Virus record (IMG/VR): IMGVR_UViG_3300032177_002703
Location: 1-42,097 of that record
Direction: 5' to 3' (one strand)
Source: a virus
DNA: 42,097 nucleotides
Of this stretch, positions 15,767 to 23,265 are shown one piece after another. Both the position numbers and the translations under genes were made by a program. Below the pieces are notes generated by a model. It did no database searches. It had not been told where the DNA came from and saw nothing but the letters and a program-made list of their open reading frames with translations. Position 1 is the first letter of the stretch. Every line of letters begins with the position of its first letter.

Positions 15767-15857
15767 AAAATAGTCCATTTTAAAGTATAAAAAAGTACTT
15801 TAAAATATGTTTATTTTAAATAAGTTATAGATTGTGTGACTCATAAAACTAAGATTT
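15767..15857 (+). repeat. 91-bp perfect direct repeat, copy A
   Basis: Identical to 16045-16135, 278 bases apart. It includes an inverted repeat (arms 15777-15787 and 15796-15806, ATTTTAAAGTA, loop of 8) and an inverted iteron core TGACTCATA. Weaker similarity continues beyond the right edge (ACGTTCTTTAGACAAAAA against ACATTCTTTGAACAAAAA). Confidence 0.97.
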
Positions 15858-15903
15858 TGCGGTCCTTTTTACGTTCTTTAGACAAAAATAGATATGATTA
15901 CTT

Positions 15904-16015
15904 TATGAGTCATTTTAAAAAATAGGAGTTATTTTAAAAAATAGGAGTTATTTTAAAAAATATGAGTCATTTTAAAAAATATGAGTCACTTTCATAATAT
16001 GAGTCATTTTAAAAA
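15904..16015 (+). repeat. six tandem 19-bp iterons
   Basis: Units at 15904, 15923, 15942, 15961, 15980 and 15998. The consensus is TATGAGTCATTTTAAAAAA. Units 2 and 3 share the variant TAGGAGTTATTTT; units 5 and 6 are 18 bases long. The core ATGAGTCAT is palindromic, as expected for a dimeric binding protein. One helical face is not conserved exactly (19-base period), but the spacing is very regular. Confidence 0.95.
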
Positions 16016-16044
16016 TCATAATTTGAAATTATTTATGACTCACA

Positions 16045-16135
16045 AAAATAGTCCATTTTAAAGTATAAAAAAGTACTTTAAAATATGTTTATTTTAAATA
16101 AGTTATAGATTGTGTGACTCATAAAACTAAGATTT
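16045..16135 (+). repeat. 91-bp perfect direct repeat, copy B
   Basis: Second copy of 15767-15857 including the hairpin (arms 16055-16065 and 16074-16084) and the TGACTCATA core. It is preceded by another inverted core, TATGACTCA, at 16034. The two copies flank the iteron array. Confidence 0.97.
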
Positions 16136-16160
16136 CTACATTCTTTGAACAAAAAACGGT

Positions 16161-16226
16161 ATTAATTATATCATTATTATATTAATAATATTAAGTATAA
16201 TATAAAAATATATTATTATATTATAA
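16161..16226. other. A/T-only tract, candidate DNA unwinding element
   Basis: Of 66 bases only two are G or C, far beyond the already AT-rich background. It lies directly between the repeat block and the ribosome site of the next gene, where an origin's unwinding element or a promoter region would be expected. TATAAT-like strings inside it could also serve transcription. Confidence 0.6.
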
Positions 16227-16268
16227 GGCAATGAATTGAAGGAGAGAAGAAAATGCCAAAAGGAGTTT

Positions 16269-16580
16269 ATGACTCAAGAGAAAGTTCATAAATTATATAG
16301 TGATGATTTAGAAAAAGCTCTTAAAGTCAGAGAAGATTTCTTGAGAGGTTTAACTCCAGAAAGAAGAAGGGATGCTTTAGAATTCTTTAGATCAATAGAA
16401 AGAAAGTTAAAGACGGTTGGAAATACCCATAACAGAATGATCATCTTACAAGAAATGATGAAAGAATCATGCAGTACTTTAAATAAAAAAATGGATGAGC
16501 TTGGAGATCACTTAGATATGTATGAAGAGAAAATTACTAACTTAAGAAAGAGGGTAGAAGAATATCTGGAGACAAAATGA
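16269..16580 (+). CDS. coiled-coil protein next to iteron block
   Basis: 103 residues, almost entirely predicted helix, with heptad-like spacing from about residue 45 to the end (LNKKMDELGDHLDMYEEKIT). ATG 16269 has AGGAG 3 bases upstream; a TTG at 16236 would add 11 residues. The start codon lies within TATGACTCA, the same core as the iterons. A 12-codon ORF from ATG 16253, with a better ribosome site, overlaps the start in another frame. The function is unknown; a role in binding or bridging the repeats is a guess from position. Confidence 0.6.
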   Translation: MTQEKVHKLYSDDLEKALKVREDFLRGLTPERRRDALEFFRSIERKLKTVGNTHNRMIILQEMMKESCSTLNKKMDELGDHLDMYEEKITNLRKRVEEYLETK

Positions 16581-16846
16581 AAAGATTATCATATTATATG
16601 AAATTAAATTATCCAGTAGAAATTTTTAAGATTCCCAATAAACTTGGGGGAGGTTATACTGCATGTATTTCACAATTACGCAAAAACTTATTTGTGGGAG
16701 ATGGTAGAACAGTAGAAGAGGCTCTTGAAGATTTAGAGAAAACAAAAAAGGAAATTTTTACTGATTATTTAAAAAGAGGGGTTTTTATTCCCAATCCAAT
16801 TATGGAAGGATTTAAAGGAGATAAAAAATGTCATTTTGGAAAGTGA
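16577..16846 (+). CDS. HicB-like antitoxin-family protein (orphan)
   Basis: 89 residues with the partial RNase-H fold of HicB proteins: YPVEIFKIPNKLGGGYTACI, a GDGRTVEEALEDLEKTK helix and the downstream FIPNP. HicB neutralises the HicA RNase in type II toxin-antitoxin pairs. No HicA-like gene is adjacent, so this may be an orphan that counters host HicA or has another role. It overlaps the previous gene (ATGA) and the RNA ligase gene by 19 bases. Confidence 0.7.
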   Translation: MKRLSYYMKLNYPVEIFKIPNKLGGGYTACISQLRKNLFVGDGRTVEEALEDLEKTKKEIFTDYLKRGVFIPNPIMEGFKGDKKCHFGK

Positions 16847-17856
16847 CAAAACAGAGTGTTAAAGAGATTAATCCAATACTTGGGGCAGATTTTGTAGAGT
16901 TAGCAACTGTTCTGGGATGGAAGTGTGTCGTAAAGAAGGGTGAATGTAGTGTAGGTAGTGAAGGAATTTATTTCCCTATTGATTCTCAGATGCCTATGGA
17001 TGATGTTCGATATGCATTTCTTGATAGAAGTAGTAAAACTAGGAGAGTAAAAACAGGAAAATTTAAGAAGCAAATTAGCCAAGGATTGTTTTTGCCACTT
17101 ACTATTTTCACGGAAGAGGAAATAAAACAGTTAGAAGAAAGAATATTTAATGAAGGAATAGATGCAGATCTTTCAAATATTTTTAGAGTAGTTCATTATG
17201 AACCCCCAACCCCCGTTCATATTGGTGGGGATGTGGTGGGAGCCACCCCTGAATTTATTCGTAAGACTGATCAAGAGAGAATTCAAAATGATCCATTTTT
17301 GTTAGAACTAATAAAGTATTATTCAATGGAAATGACAGAGAAGTTGGATGGAACTTCTATTCAATATTTTCTTAATAATGGAGACTTTGGGGTTTGTAGT
17401 AGGAATTTAAGATTAAAAGAGTCGGAAACAAACACCCCTTGGAGAGTAGCAAAAAGTTTAGATATTGAAGCAAAGTTGAGGAGATTAGATAGAAACATTT
17501 CAATTCAAGGAGAGTTGGTAGGACCCTCAATTCAGGGAAATAAATATAAATTAAATGAAGTGCAGTATTATGTTTTCGATATATGGAATATTGATAAGCA
17601 GTGTTTTTTAATTCCATCTGAAAGAAGGATGTTGGTAGAAGAATTAGAATTATTGCATGTACCATTTTTAGGATTATGTAGTTATGATTGTAATATAACA
17701 GTGGATAAAATGGTAGATATAGCTAAAGGAAAAAGTATGATTGGATGTAACTCAACTCGTGAAGGTTTAGTATTTAAATGTTGTGAAGTTTTAAATGGTT
17801 ATGTTCCATCTTTTAAAGTAATAAATAATGATTTTTTATTGGAGGAAGAAAAATGA
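16828..17856 (+). CDS. RNA ligase, DRB0094/Rnl5-like family
   Basis: 342 residues. The adenylated lysine is K172 in MTEKLDGTS (motif I KxDG). Further motifs are VCSRNLRL, IQGELVG and EGLVFKCCEV. The N-terminal region (VELATVLGWKCVVKKGE, then VGSEGIYFPIDSQMP) is the OB-like domain typical of the DRB0094 family, where it precedes the catalytic domain. These ligases seal 3'-OH/5'-phosphate ends in RNA or nicked RNA:DNA. In phage, tRNA repair after host anticodon-nuclease attack is the usual explanation; a P-loop kinase at 33383 could be the partner. Confidence 0.9.
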   Translation: MSFWKVTKQSVKEINPILGADFVELATVLGWKCVVKKGECSVGSEGIYFPIDSQMPMDDVRYAFLDRSSKTRRVKTGKFKKQISQGLFLPLTIFTEEEIKQLEERIFNEGIDADLSNIFRVVHYEPPTPVHIGGDVVGATPEFIRKTDQERIQNDPFLLELIKYYSMEMTEKLDGTSIQYFLNNGDFGVCSRNLRLKESETNTPWRVAKSLDIEAKLRRLDRNISIQGELVGPSIQGNKYKLNEVQYYVFDIWNIDKQCFLIPSERRMLVEELELLHVPFLGLCSYDCNITVDKMVDIAKGKSMIGCNSTREGLVFKCCEVLNGYVPSFKVINNDFLLEEEK

Positions 17857-18056
17857 AATGGGATTTAGTGGTTAAGAAAGGCCTTGTAGATATGTTAGGA
17901 GGAACTGGTACAAAGGAAGAAATAGCAAAAGAATTAGAAAGATGTTTATTGAGAAGAAGTCCAGAATATTTAATTTTAGAAGCGAAAAAGAAACCAGATG
18001 GAAAGTATTATTTTATATTGTGTATAGATAAAAAAAGTTGGGAGAATAAAAAATGA
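17853..18056 (+). CDS. small hypothetical protein
   Basis: 67 residues, ribosome site GGAGGAAG 6 bases upstream. The stop of the RNA ligase gene overlaps its start (ATGA). Composition is mixed with a basic C-terminus. No family is recognised. Confidence 0.55.
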   Translation: MKWDLVVKKGLVDMLGGTGTKEEIAKELERCLLRRSPEYLILEAKKKPDGKYYFILCIDKKSWENKK

Positions 18057-18499
18057 ATCAAATTGTGCAATTGGTACTTTGGTATTGGAAGATGATACTT
18101 TATGCTTTAATAATTTGTGGTGCTGTACTTGTTCCACTTTTTATATCATTCATTGTGGTGGGGGGAGTAATACATGGTGTTAGAAAATATAAAGGTTGGA
18201 GAGATAGTAAATTAAAAAAAGAGGAATTACTAATTGAAAAATTAGCAGAATATATTCATGATATTCAATGGTCAGGATGGATGAGGTATTTGTTTGGTAA
18301 TTGTAAGGATATGACAGGAAGAGATGATAATCATATAGATTTAATATCAACCTCTACCATACCTACATGGGCATGTGAGAGATGGTCAAGACAGATGCAA
18401 ACTTCTTATAAAGATCTTTCAGAGACGGAAAAGATGTCTGATAAACTTGAAGCGAAACGAATATTGGATGTAATTAAAAATGTCAATGATAAAAATTGA
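18053..18499 (+). CDS. membrane-anchored hypothetical protein
   Basis: 148 residues. A long hydrophobic segment covers about residues 5-46 (one long or two short membrane spans), followed by a basic RKYKGWRDSKLKKEELL stretch and a soluble domain with WSGWMRYLFGNC. The topology suggests a cytoplasmic C-terminal domain. The family is not recognised. The 3' end overlaps the next gene by 20 bases. Confidence 0.6.
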   Translation: MNQIVQLVLWYWKMILYALIICGAVLVPLFISFIVVGGVIHGVRKYKGWRDSKLKKEELLIEKLAEYIHDIQWSGWMRYLFGNCKDMTGRDDNHIDLISTSTIPTWACERWSRQMQTSYKDLSETEKMSDKLEAKRILDVIKNVNDKN

Positions 18500-19577
18500 T
18501 AGAAAACCTATAAATATTGCTCTATTAAGGCACAGTATATATGGATTAAATGGAAGAATAAGAAGAAAATCCATTGATGTATATGATGATGTATGTGTAT
18601 TGTGTTATGAAAGATGGAGACATTTTGTTGAGTGGGAACCCACCTTAGAAGTCCCTAGTTGGATTGAAAATATGGATCCATCTGCTAGATTAGATAATAT
18701 TTATAGGGTTGGATTAAGTTTGGAAGCTTTAGCAGATCAAAAAAGAGAAGATGATTATTTATATGTATCAATTTTTCAATCAGATCCAGATACTATATGT
18801 AAAGGATTAAAATTTTTACATAGTAAAATGTATCTTAGGGCATGGAGTTTATTTTATGAAAGGATTGCTAGGTTTGGATCTTATGATAAGGTGTTTTTAA
18901 CAGTGACGCAGTTGTATGAAGATTATATTAAGTTTTGTGTGGAAATATTGCAAAAAAAGCCTATTTTCAAAACTATACAAACAGAGTATCCAGATTTTAC
19001 ATCTTTATTAAATGCTGCAATATGGTGTGTAAAATATAATATTGATCCTTGGATCTATGTTAAAACTATGTACGATTCTTTTGATAAATTTGAAAAGAAG
19101 GTTAATGGACCCCAGGCGGAGTTGTGTTTTAGTAGTAAACATGTTGGTAGTACTTCTCAAGTTAGACCCCCTGTTAGACAGTTTATAGAGTTGAGTAAAG
19201 AAGGGAATCCATGGAAAGAAATAATAAATTTTATGGGTCTAAGAGAGGATGTAAGAATAGAGTGTTCTTCAGGAATACCATTGGGATTTAGTTTGGCTGA
19301 TCGACATAAAATAAGTGGTTCAATGAAGGAAGTAACTTTAATTCAAGATGAATATTATTGGGCAAATGGAATTAGGTATCAAGCAAGATTTAATTTTGAT
19401 GATAATACAACATTTACAATTTTTATTACTCCAGAAAATTTTAATGAGTTTAAGGATAGATGGAATACTGAGAATCCCGCCATACCCAGCTATGCGGAGT
19501 TAGTAAAATATGGAAGAGGCAATTTAATAAAAGAGAGGTATGAATCAATTAAGAAGTTATATGAAAGGATGATGTGA
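18480..19577 (+). CDS. hypothetical protein, 365 residues
   Basis: A sizeable protein without a motif I know. Notable parts are a Trp/Cys-rich segment around residue 38 (CVLCYERWRHFVEWEP), a helical middle, and a beta-rich C-terminal part (YYWANGIRYQARFNFDD). No signal peptide or P-loop. Start 18480 lies inside the preceding gene; ATG 18486 is an alternative. Similar layouts occur in phage proteins of unknown role; I make no functional claim. Confidence 0.6.
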   Translation: MSMIKIDRKPINIALLRHSIYGLNGRIRRKSIDVYDDVCVLCYERWRHFVEWEPTLEVPSWIENMDPSARLDNIYRVGLSLEALADQKREDDYLYVSIFQSDPDTICKGLKFLHSKMYLRAWSLFYERIARFGSYDKVFLTVTQLYEDYIKFCVEILQKKPIFKTIQTEYPDFTSLLNAAIWCVKYNIDPWIYVKTMYDSFDKFEKKVNGPQAELCFSSKHVGSTSQVRPPVRQFIELSKEGNPWKEIINFMGLREDVRIECSSGIPLGFSLADRHKISGSMKEVTLIQDEYYWANGIRYQARFNFDDNTTFTIFITPENFNEFKDRWNTENPAIPSYAELVKYGRGNLIKERYESIKKLYERMM

Positions 19578-19596
19578 GGATAGGAGATGGTAAAGT

Positions 19597-19803
19597 ATGA
19601 AAGAAGAAAAATATAGAGAGGTTGTTGAATGGGCAGGTTTTGAGTTTGTTGGAATACAGAGTAATCCCTTTGGGAAGGATTTAGTTTTATTTAATGATGT
19701 AACAGGTTCAACTCTTGCTATAAATGTAGATGATGTTGTTTCTCCGGATGATGTTCGTGAATATGCAGTGTCAAGAAGAGAAAGATTTAAAAATAATGTA
19801 TAA
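19597..19803 (+). CDS. small hypothetical protein
   Basis: 68 residues, beta-rich first half (WAGFEFVGIQSNPFGKDLVLF) with an AGGAG upstream. It resembles short phage proteins that lack any known role. No further assignment. Confidence 0.55.
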   Translation: MKEEKYREVVEWAGFEFVGIQSNPFGKDLVLFNDVTGSTLAINVDDVVSPDDVREYAVSRRERFKNNV

Positions 19804-19818
19804 GTAGGGAGGAAGAAA

Positions 19819-20019
19819 ATGTCACAGATAAAAGTAATAATAGAAGATACTTCAGGTAAAGATGGTGTGTTTCCCACAGTGACTCCATGGTGGGAGAAGG
19901 GTAGATGTTTATTGTTAGGATGTTCCAATAACAAAGATTTAAAATGTAATGGTGTTTCTTGTAAATTTGAATTGCCAGAACCTATAGATTGTCGATTTTA
20001 TTTAAAGGAGGATAAATAA
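19819..20019 (+). CDS. small Cys-rich hypothetical protein
   Basis: 66 residues with five cysteines spaced CLLLGC, CNGVSC and a later DCRFY, suggesting a small metal-binding or structural Cys cluster. GGGAGGAAG is an excellent ribosome site. The stop shares a TAATG with the next start. Family unknown. Confidence 0.6.
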   Translation: MSQIKVIIEDTSGKDGVFPTVTPWWEKGRCLLLGCSNNKDLKCNGVSCKFELPEPIDCRFYLKEDK

Positions 20020-20396
20020 TGAATAAAGAAGTTAGAGACAAAATCAAATCACTGAGAGAGCTTGGGGGAAATTTATGTATTTTAAGGGAGAGGTTGAAGA
20101 AAGAATCTAAAATATATATGATAACTACTAATAGTGTTACTTTGAAGGTTAGAGAATGTTTAGAAAGCGCTATAGATGGATTAAATATAGTAGTAAGTAA
20201 TATAGAAGAAGGTATTGTGGGAATAGTTTATCAAGAGTTTCTCGATGAAGAAGATCTGGAAAATGGAGTAAATTTTGAAGAAATAGATATAGAGCCTGTA
20301 GTAGAAGGTGAAATTACATCTACTCATGATTTCTCTCCCACAGGAGAGTCAAGTCCGGGGTATGATGCTGACGGATTTTATACAGAGGAATGGTAA
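20019..20396 (+). CDS. hypothetical protein with acidic C-terminus
   Basis: 125 residues: a helical N-terminal half (LRELGGNLCILRERLKKES) and an acidic second half ending in PTGESSPGYDADGFYTEEW. Short acidic tails of this kind are often protein-interaction sites. The ribosome site AAGGAGG lies just upstream. It is translationally coupled to the helicase loader gene (TAATG). Confidence 0.6.
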   Translation: MNKEVRDKIKSLRELGGNLCILRERLKKESKIYMITTNSVTLKVRECLESAIDGLNIVVSNIEEGIVGIVYQEFLDEEDLENGVNFEEIDIEPVVEGEITSTHDFSPTGESSPGYDADGFYTEEW

Positions 20397-21169
20397 TGAA
20401 CATAAATGTCGAACGAGGTATTGCTATTTTGCAAAAAGAATGGATTGAGAAATGTAATAAGTGTGGTGGAACAGGGTATTTAGAAGTTAGGTTATGTGAT
20501 TGCATGAAGCGATTTCAGACTGGTGTTAAGTTATTGTTAGGAGAATTTCCTCTAGACTTAGTACGATTAGAGAAGCCTGTGTGTGATGATAAGATTTTGG
20601 TTTTTTATAGAGATAATCCAGATAAAGTTTTTGAGAATGGTTTGAGTTTGTATATACACGGTCCTCTGGGGGTAGGTAAAACTTTGTGTTCAGTATGGTT
20701 GTCAGAGAAATTTGTAGGTGCATTTGGTCCTGAGGGCCAATGTGGTTATAAACATGATTTAACAGTTCAATTTATGGAGGCATCAAATTTTGTGTTAAGA
20801 TCTAGAATTAGTGGTGGAGATGATCAAGAGTTGAAAAAGTTTTACAAAACTTTTGATGCATCATTATTTGTATTAGATGATTTTAATAATGAGTATAAAT
20901 CAGTGCAAAATCCTCAGTATGTTCATAGATTGTATGAAATGTTTTTGAGACATAGATTATCAAATTGTCTTCCTACTATTATTACAACAAATGTTCCTCC
21001 TCAGCAAGTATCCACAGAATATGATGTGAAGATTGCTTCTTTGTTAGGAATAAAACAAAAGAAAAGCGGATATGATATGGCTGGTCGGTTTGTTGAAATA
21101 AGACTTGATGGTCCAGATTGGAGAAAATTGGCGAATGATAAAGCGTGGTCAGATTATTTTAAGGAATAA
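20396..21169 (+). CDS. replicative helicase loader, DnaC/IstB-like AAA+ ATPase
   Basis: About 257 residues. An N-terminal zinc knuckle (CNKCGGTGY, then LCDC, residues about 20-36) is followed by an AAA+ core with Walker A HGPLGVGKT, Walker B LFVLDDFNNEY and a sensor stretch TIITTNVPPQQ. Such proteins load DnaB-type helicase on DNA at origins or forks. The N-terminal zinc module is common in Gram-positive bacterial and phage DnaC/DnaI-like loaders. I chose ATG 20396 because of the TAATG junction and AGAGGA site; an ATG at 20390 adds two residues. The DnaB-like helicase gene lies downstream. Confidence 0.88.
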   Translation: MNINVERGIAILQKEWIEKCNKCGGTGYLEVRLCDCMKRFQTGVKLLLGEFPLDLVRLEKPVCDDKILVFYRDNPDKVFENGLSLYIHGPLGVGKTLCSVWLSEKFVGAFGPEGQCGYKHDLTVQFMEASNFVLRSRISGGDDQELKKFYKTFDASLFVLDDFNNEYKSVQNPQYVHRLYEMFLRHRLSNCLPTIITTNVPPQQVSTEYDVKIASLLGIKQKKSGYDMAGRFVEIRLDGPDWRKLANDKAWSDYFKE

Positions 21170-21211
21170 TTGAAATGAGAAGGGTGTAATTGTGGAAAAG
21201 AAATAACATTT

Positions 21212-21301
21212 ATGAGTAAAAGTGGTAAATGTAAGAAATGCGTGCAAAAAGGACTAAAAAAAGAACCACTATCAAAAGAAACTAAGTTTAAGGAGGAGTA
21301 G
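21212..21301 (+). pseudogene. possible remnant of a small zinc-ribbon gene
   Basis: The open frame encodes CNCGKEITFMSKSGKCKKC, the usual small zinc-ribbon arrangement, but the first two cysteines lie upstream of the only ATG (21212), and an in-frame TGA precedes them. An ATG at 21175 with nearby ribosome-like sequence is in a different frame and stops after 4 codons. A one-base frameshift would restore a protein of about 40 residues. The interpretation is tentative; a sequencing error is also possible. Confidence 0.35.
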
Positions 21302-21302
21302 A

Positions 21303-21638
21303 ATGAAAAAATCAAAGATTAAAAGAATGAATATTAAGGAGTTTAGGAAACTTGGTTATCTACAGGAAGTGAATAGAAAGTTTTTTCACCCATTAGGGCT
21401 AGCCCTTGAAGTAATAATAGATGATGAAACAAAAAAAGAAAGTCTGGGTGGAATTTGGGATTATAGATCAGATCCAGAAGGGATGTTTTCTGGTTTTTGG
21501 GATGAATTACATAAAAAAAGAGCAAGAAATATAGAAAAATTAAGAAAAAGAAAAATATTGCATAGAATTAAGAATAAGCATGGTATAGTATGTAATAGTG
21601 AGGGTATACAGATTTCAGGCTTCTTAAAAAAGGAGTAA
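21303..21638 (+). CDS. conserved phage hypothetical protein
   Basis: 111 residues, start after AAGGAGGAG. The segments EVNRKFFHPLGLALEV and GGIWDYRSDPEGM are hallmarks I recognise from a phage protein family without known function. The basic C-terminal half (KRARNIEKLRKRK) may contact nucleic acid. Transcribed with the replication genes. Confidence 0.7.
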   Translation: MKKSKIKRMNIKEFRKLGYLQEVNRKFFHPLGLALEVIIDDETKKESLGGIWDYRSDPEGMFSGFWDELHKKRARNIEKLRKRKILHRIKNKHGIVCNSEGIQISGFLKKE

Positions 21639-21640
21639 AA

Positions 21641-21946
21641 ATGGAAGTTAAAGCATACATTTGTCCTAGTTGTGGGGATAAAATTTATAGTAGAGCCAGA
21701 CATGATTTTAGAATGTGTTCTTGTGGTTCAATGTCTGTGGATGGAGGATTTGATTATGTTAAAAGGTCATTGAGTCCGGAATTTAAGTTTGAAGATATAC
21801 TGGAAGAGGAAATTGATTTAGGGGATGTTACAGAAAAGGATTTATTTGAAGATTACAATAGTGCTAAAGATTGTTATGGATTAGAACATGGACATAATTA
21901 TTTGCCAACTCTGGGCTTGTTAAAGATATTGGGAGAATCTGAATGA
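21641..21946 (+). CDS. conserved phage zinc-binding hypothetical protein
   Basis: 101 residues. The N-terminal ICPSCGDKIYSRARHDFR followed by CSCGSMSVDGGFDYV has four cysteines in a zinc-ribbon arrangement and matches a phage family recognisable from IYSRARHDFRxCSCG. Its function is unknown. The C-terminal part is acidic. The stop overlaps the helicase start (ATGA). Confidence 0.75.
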   Translation: MEVKAYICPSCGDKIYSRARHDFRMCSCGSMSVDGGFDYVKRSLSPEFKFEDILEEEIDLGDVTEKDLFEDYNSAKDCYGLEHGHNYLPTLGLLKILGESE

Positions 21947-23265
21947 AATTTACTCAAGAGCTTGAGATTGAATTTTTTAGTGCTGTATTAAAAGATCCAA
22001 AGTTTATAGGAAGATATGTAGAATCTTTTAAAAATTATAGGGGTTCTACTTTTAGTATGGAGTGGATTAGAGATGAGTTGATAAAATGGTATGATAAGTA
22101 TAAGAATTTACCAGCTATAGAAGTTTGGAAATCTTTGATAGAAAATCAATTAGATGGAGAGAATAGAAAATTAGTTTCATCAGTTGTTGAAAATCTAATG
22201 AATCGGGAATCAAAAGCTGGAGAGTATGCTGCAGATAGTTTTTTAGATTTTATGAGTTCTAAGGAGTTAGAAAGATGTGTAGAAGAGGGTAGGGTTTTAT
22301 TTCAAAAGACATTGGATGTAAGTTTATATATGTCTAAGTTGTCAGAGGGATTAACTCTGTCAGAGAGAATAAGATATGGTTCTAATGTTGATAGAGTTTA
22401 TGATTGGTTAGAACAAAGAAAACTAAGAGAATCTAAAAGGGGAATAATTTCCTCAGGTTTGAAGTTAGGGATTCCACAGCTGGATGAACAATTTGTATTT
22501 CGTAGAGGAACTTTGACTGTATTTCAAGGTCCTTATAAAAGATATAAATCGATCATATTACATCATTGTGGTTTTGCGGGTTTGTTACAAGGTTACAATG
22601 TGTTGCATGTAAGTTTTGAGAACACTTTGCAACAGGTGGGGGATAGATATGATTCTAGATTTACAGGAGTTGATTATAAAAGAATGGTAAGGGCTCTGAC
22701 TACAGGAGATGAACAGAGGGTTATGAGTACTGTATTTGAGAGATTAGAAAATCTACCAAATAAATTAAAGATACAAAGATGTGCTCCTTATGTAGATACT
22801 GTTAAAACAGTTGAAATTGCAATTGATAAGTTATACAGACTTGAGGGTTGGATGCCAGATATTATGTTAATTGATTATATAAATTTGGTGGCGTGTGCTA
22901 AAAATATTGAAGATGATTATAAAAGAATAGAATTGGCCTGTTGGGATACTCAAAATTTGGGTAGGGATAGGGATATAATTATGATCTCAGCTTGTCAATC
23001 CCAAAAAGGTGCAGAAGACAGAGAGGATTTAAAGGGTTCAGATTCCGCAGGGTCGGTAGGTATTCTTAGAGCTTCAGATAATCAAATTGCAATTAATCAA
23101 ACTCCAGAAGAGAAGAAAATGAAAATAATTCGATTGTCTCCAGTATTTTTTAGAGACGACGACATCATTACTAAAGATGTTCCATTAAATGCCGAGTTAA
23201 CTAGAATGTGTATTTCAAGGGAAAGTGATAGCTTGTGGGGCGAATTAGATGAAGATCTCTCCTAG
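21943..23265 (+). CDS. DnaB-like replicative DNA helicase with altered Walker A
   Basis: 440 residues with an N-terminal helical domain and a RecA-like C-terminal domain. The linker and helicase entry (GLKLGIPQLDEQFVFRRGTL) and the Walker B segment IMLIDYINLV match the DnaB family. The Walker A is GPYKRYKS (residues 196-203), with Tyr201 where the last glycine of GxxxxGKS is normally found; Lys202 and Ser203 are kept. It presumably unwinds the phage fork with the loader and primase beside it. The gene overlaps the primase gene by 17 bases. Confidence 0.88.
   Translation: MKFTQELEIEFFSAVLKDPKFIGRYVESFKNYRGSTFSMEWIRDELIKWYDKYKNLPAIEVWKSLIENQLDGENRKLVSSVVENLMNRESKAGEYAADSFLDFMSSKELERCVEEGRVLFQKTLDVSLYMSKLSEGLTLSERIRYGSNVDRVYDWLEQRKLRESKRGIISSGLKLGIPQLDEQFVFRRGTLTVFQGPYKRYKSIILHHCGFAGLLQGYNVLHVSFENTLQQVGDRYDSRFTGVDYKRMVRALTTGDEQRVMSTVFERLENLPNKLKIQRCAPYVDTVKTVEIAIDKLYRLEGWMPDIMLIDYINLVACAKNIEDDYKRIELACWDTQNLGRDRDIIMISACQSQKGAEDREDLKGSDSAGSVGILRASDNQIAINQTPEEKKMKIIRLSPVFFRDDDIITKDVPLNAELTRMCISRESDSLWGELDEDLS

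Larger units (their letters stand above)
15658..16226. other. candidate replication origin / repeat-rich non-coding block
   Basis: The only stretch in the window longer than 300 bases without a convincing gene. It contains a tandem array of 19-bp iterons, the motif ATGAGTCAT in both orientations, two copies of a 91-bp repeat each holding an 11-bp-arm hairpin, and a terminal run with 64 of 66 bases A or T. Iterons followed by an AT-rich unwinding tract is the classical layout of iteron-controlled origins. A centromere-like or enhancer site is an alternative. Adjacent genes for ligase, helicase loader, helicase and primase favour replication. Confidence 0.6.

Noticed and set aside
15904-16015. 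Repeat array as a CRISPR
   Set aside because: Units are 18-19 bases with no spacers between them; tandem iterons, not repeat-spacer structure.
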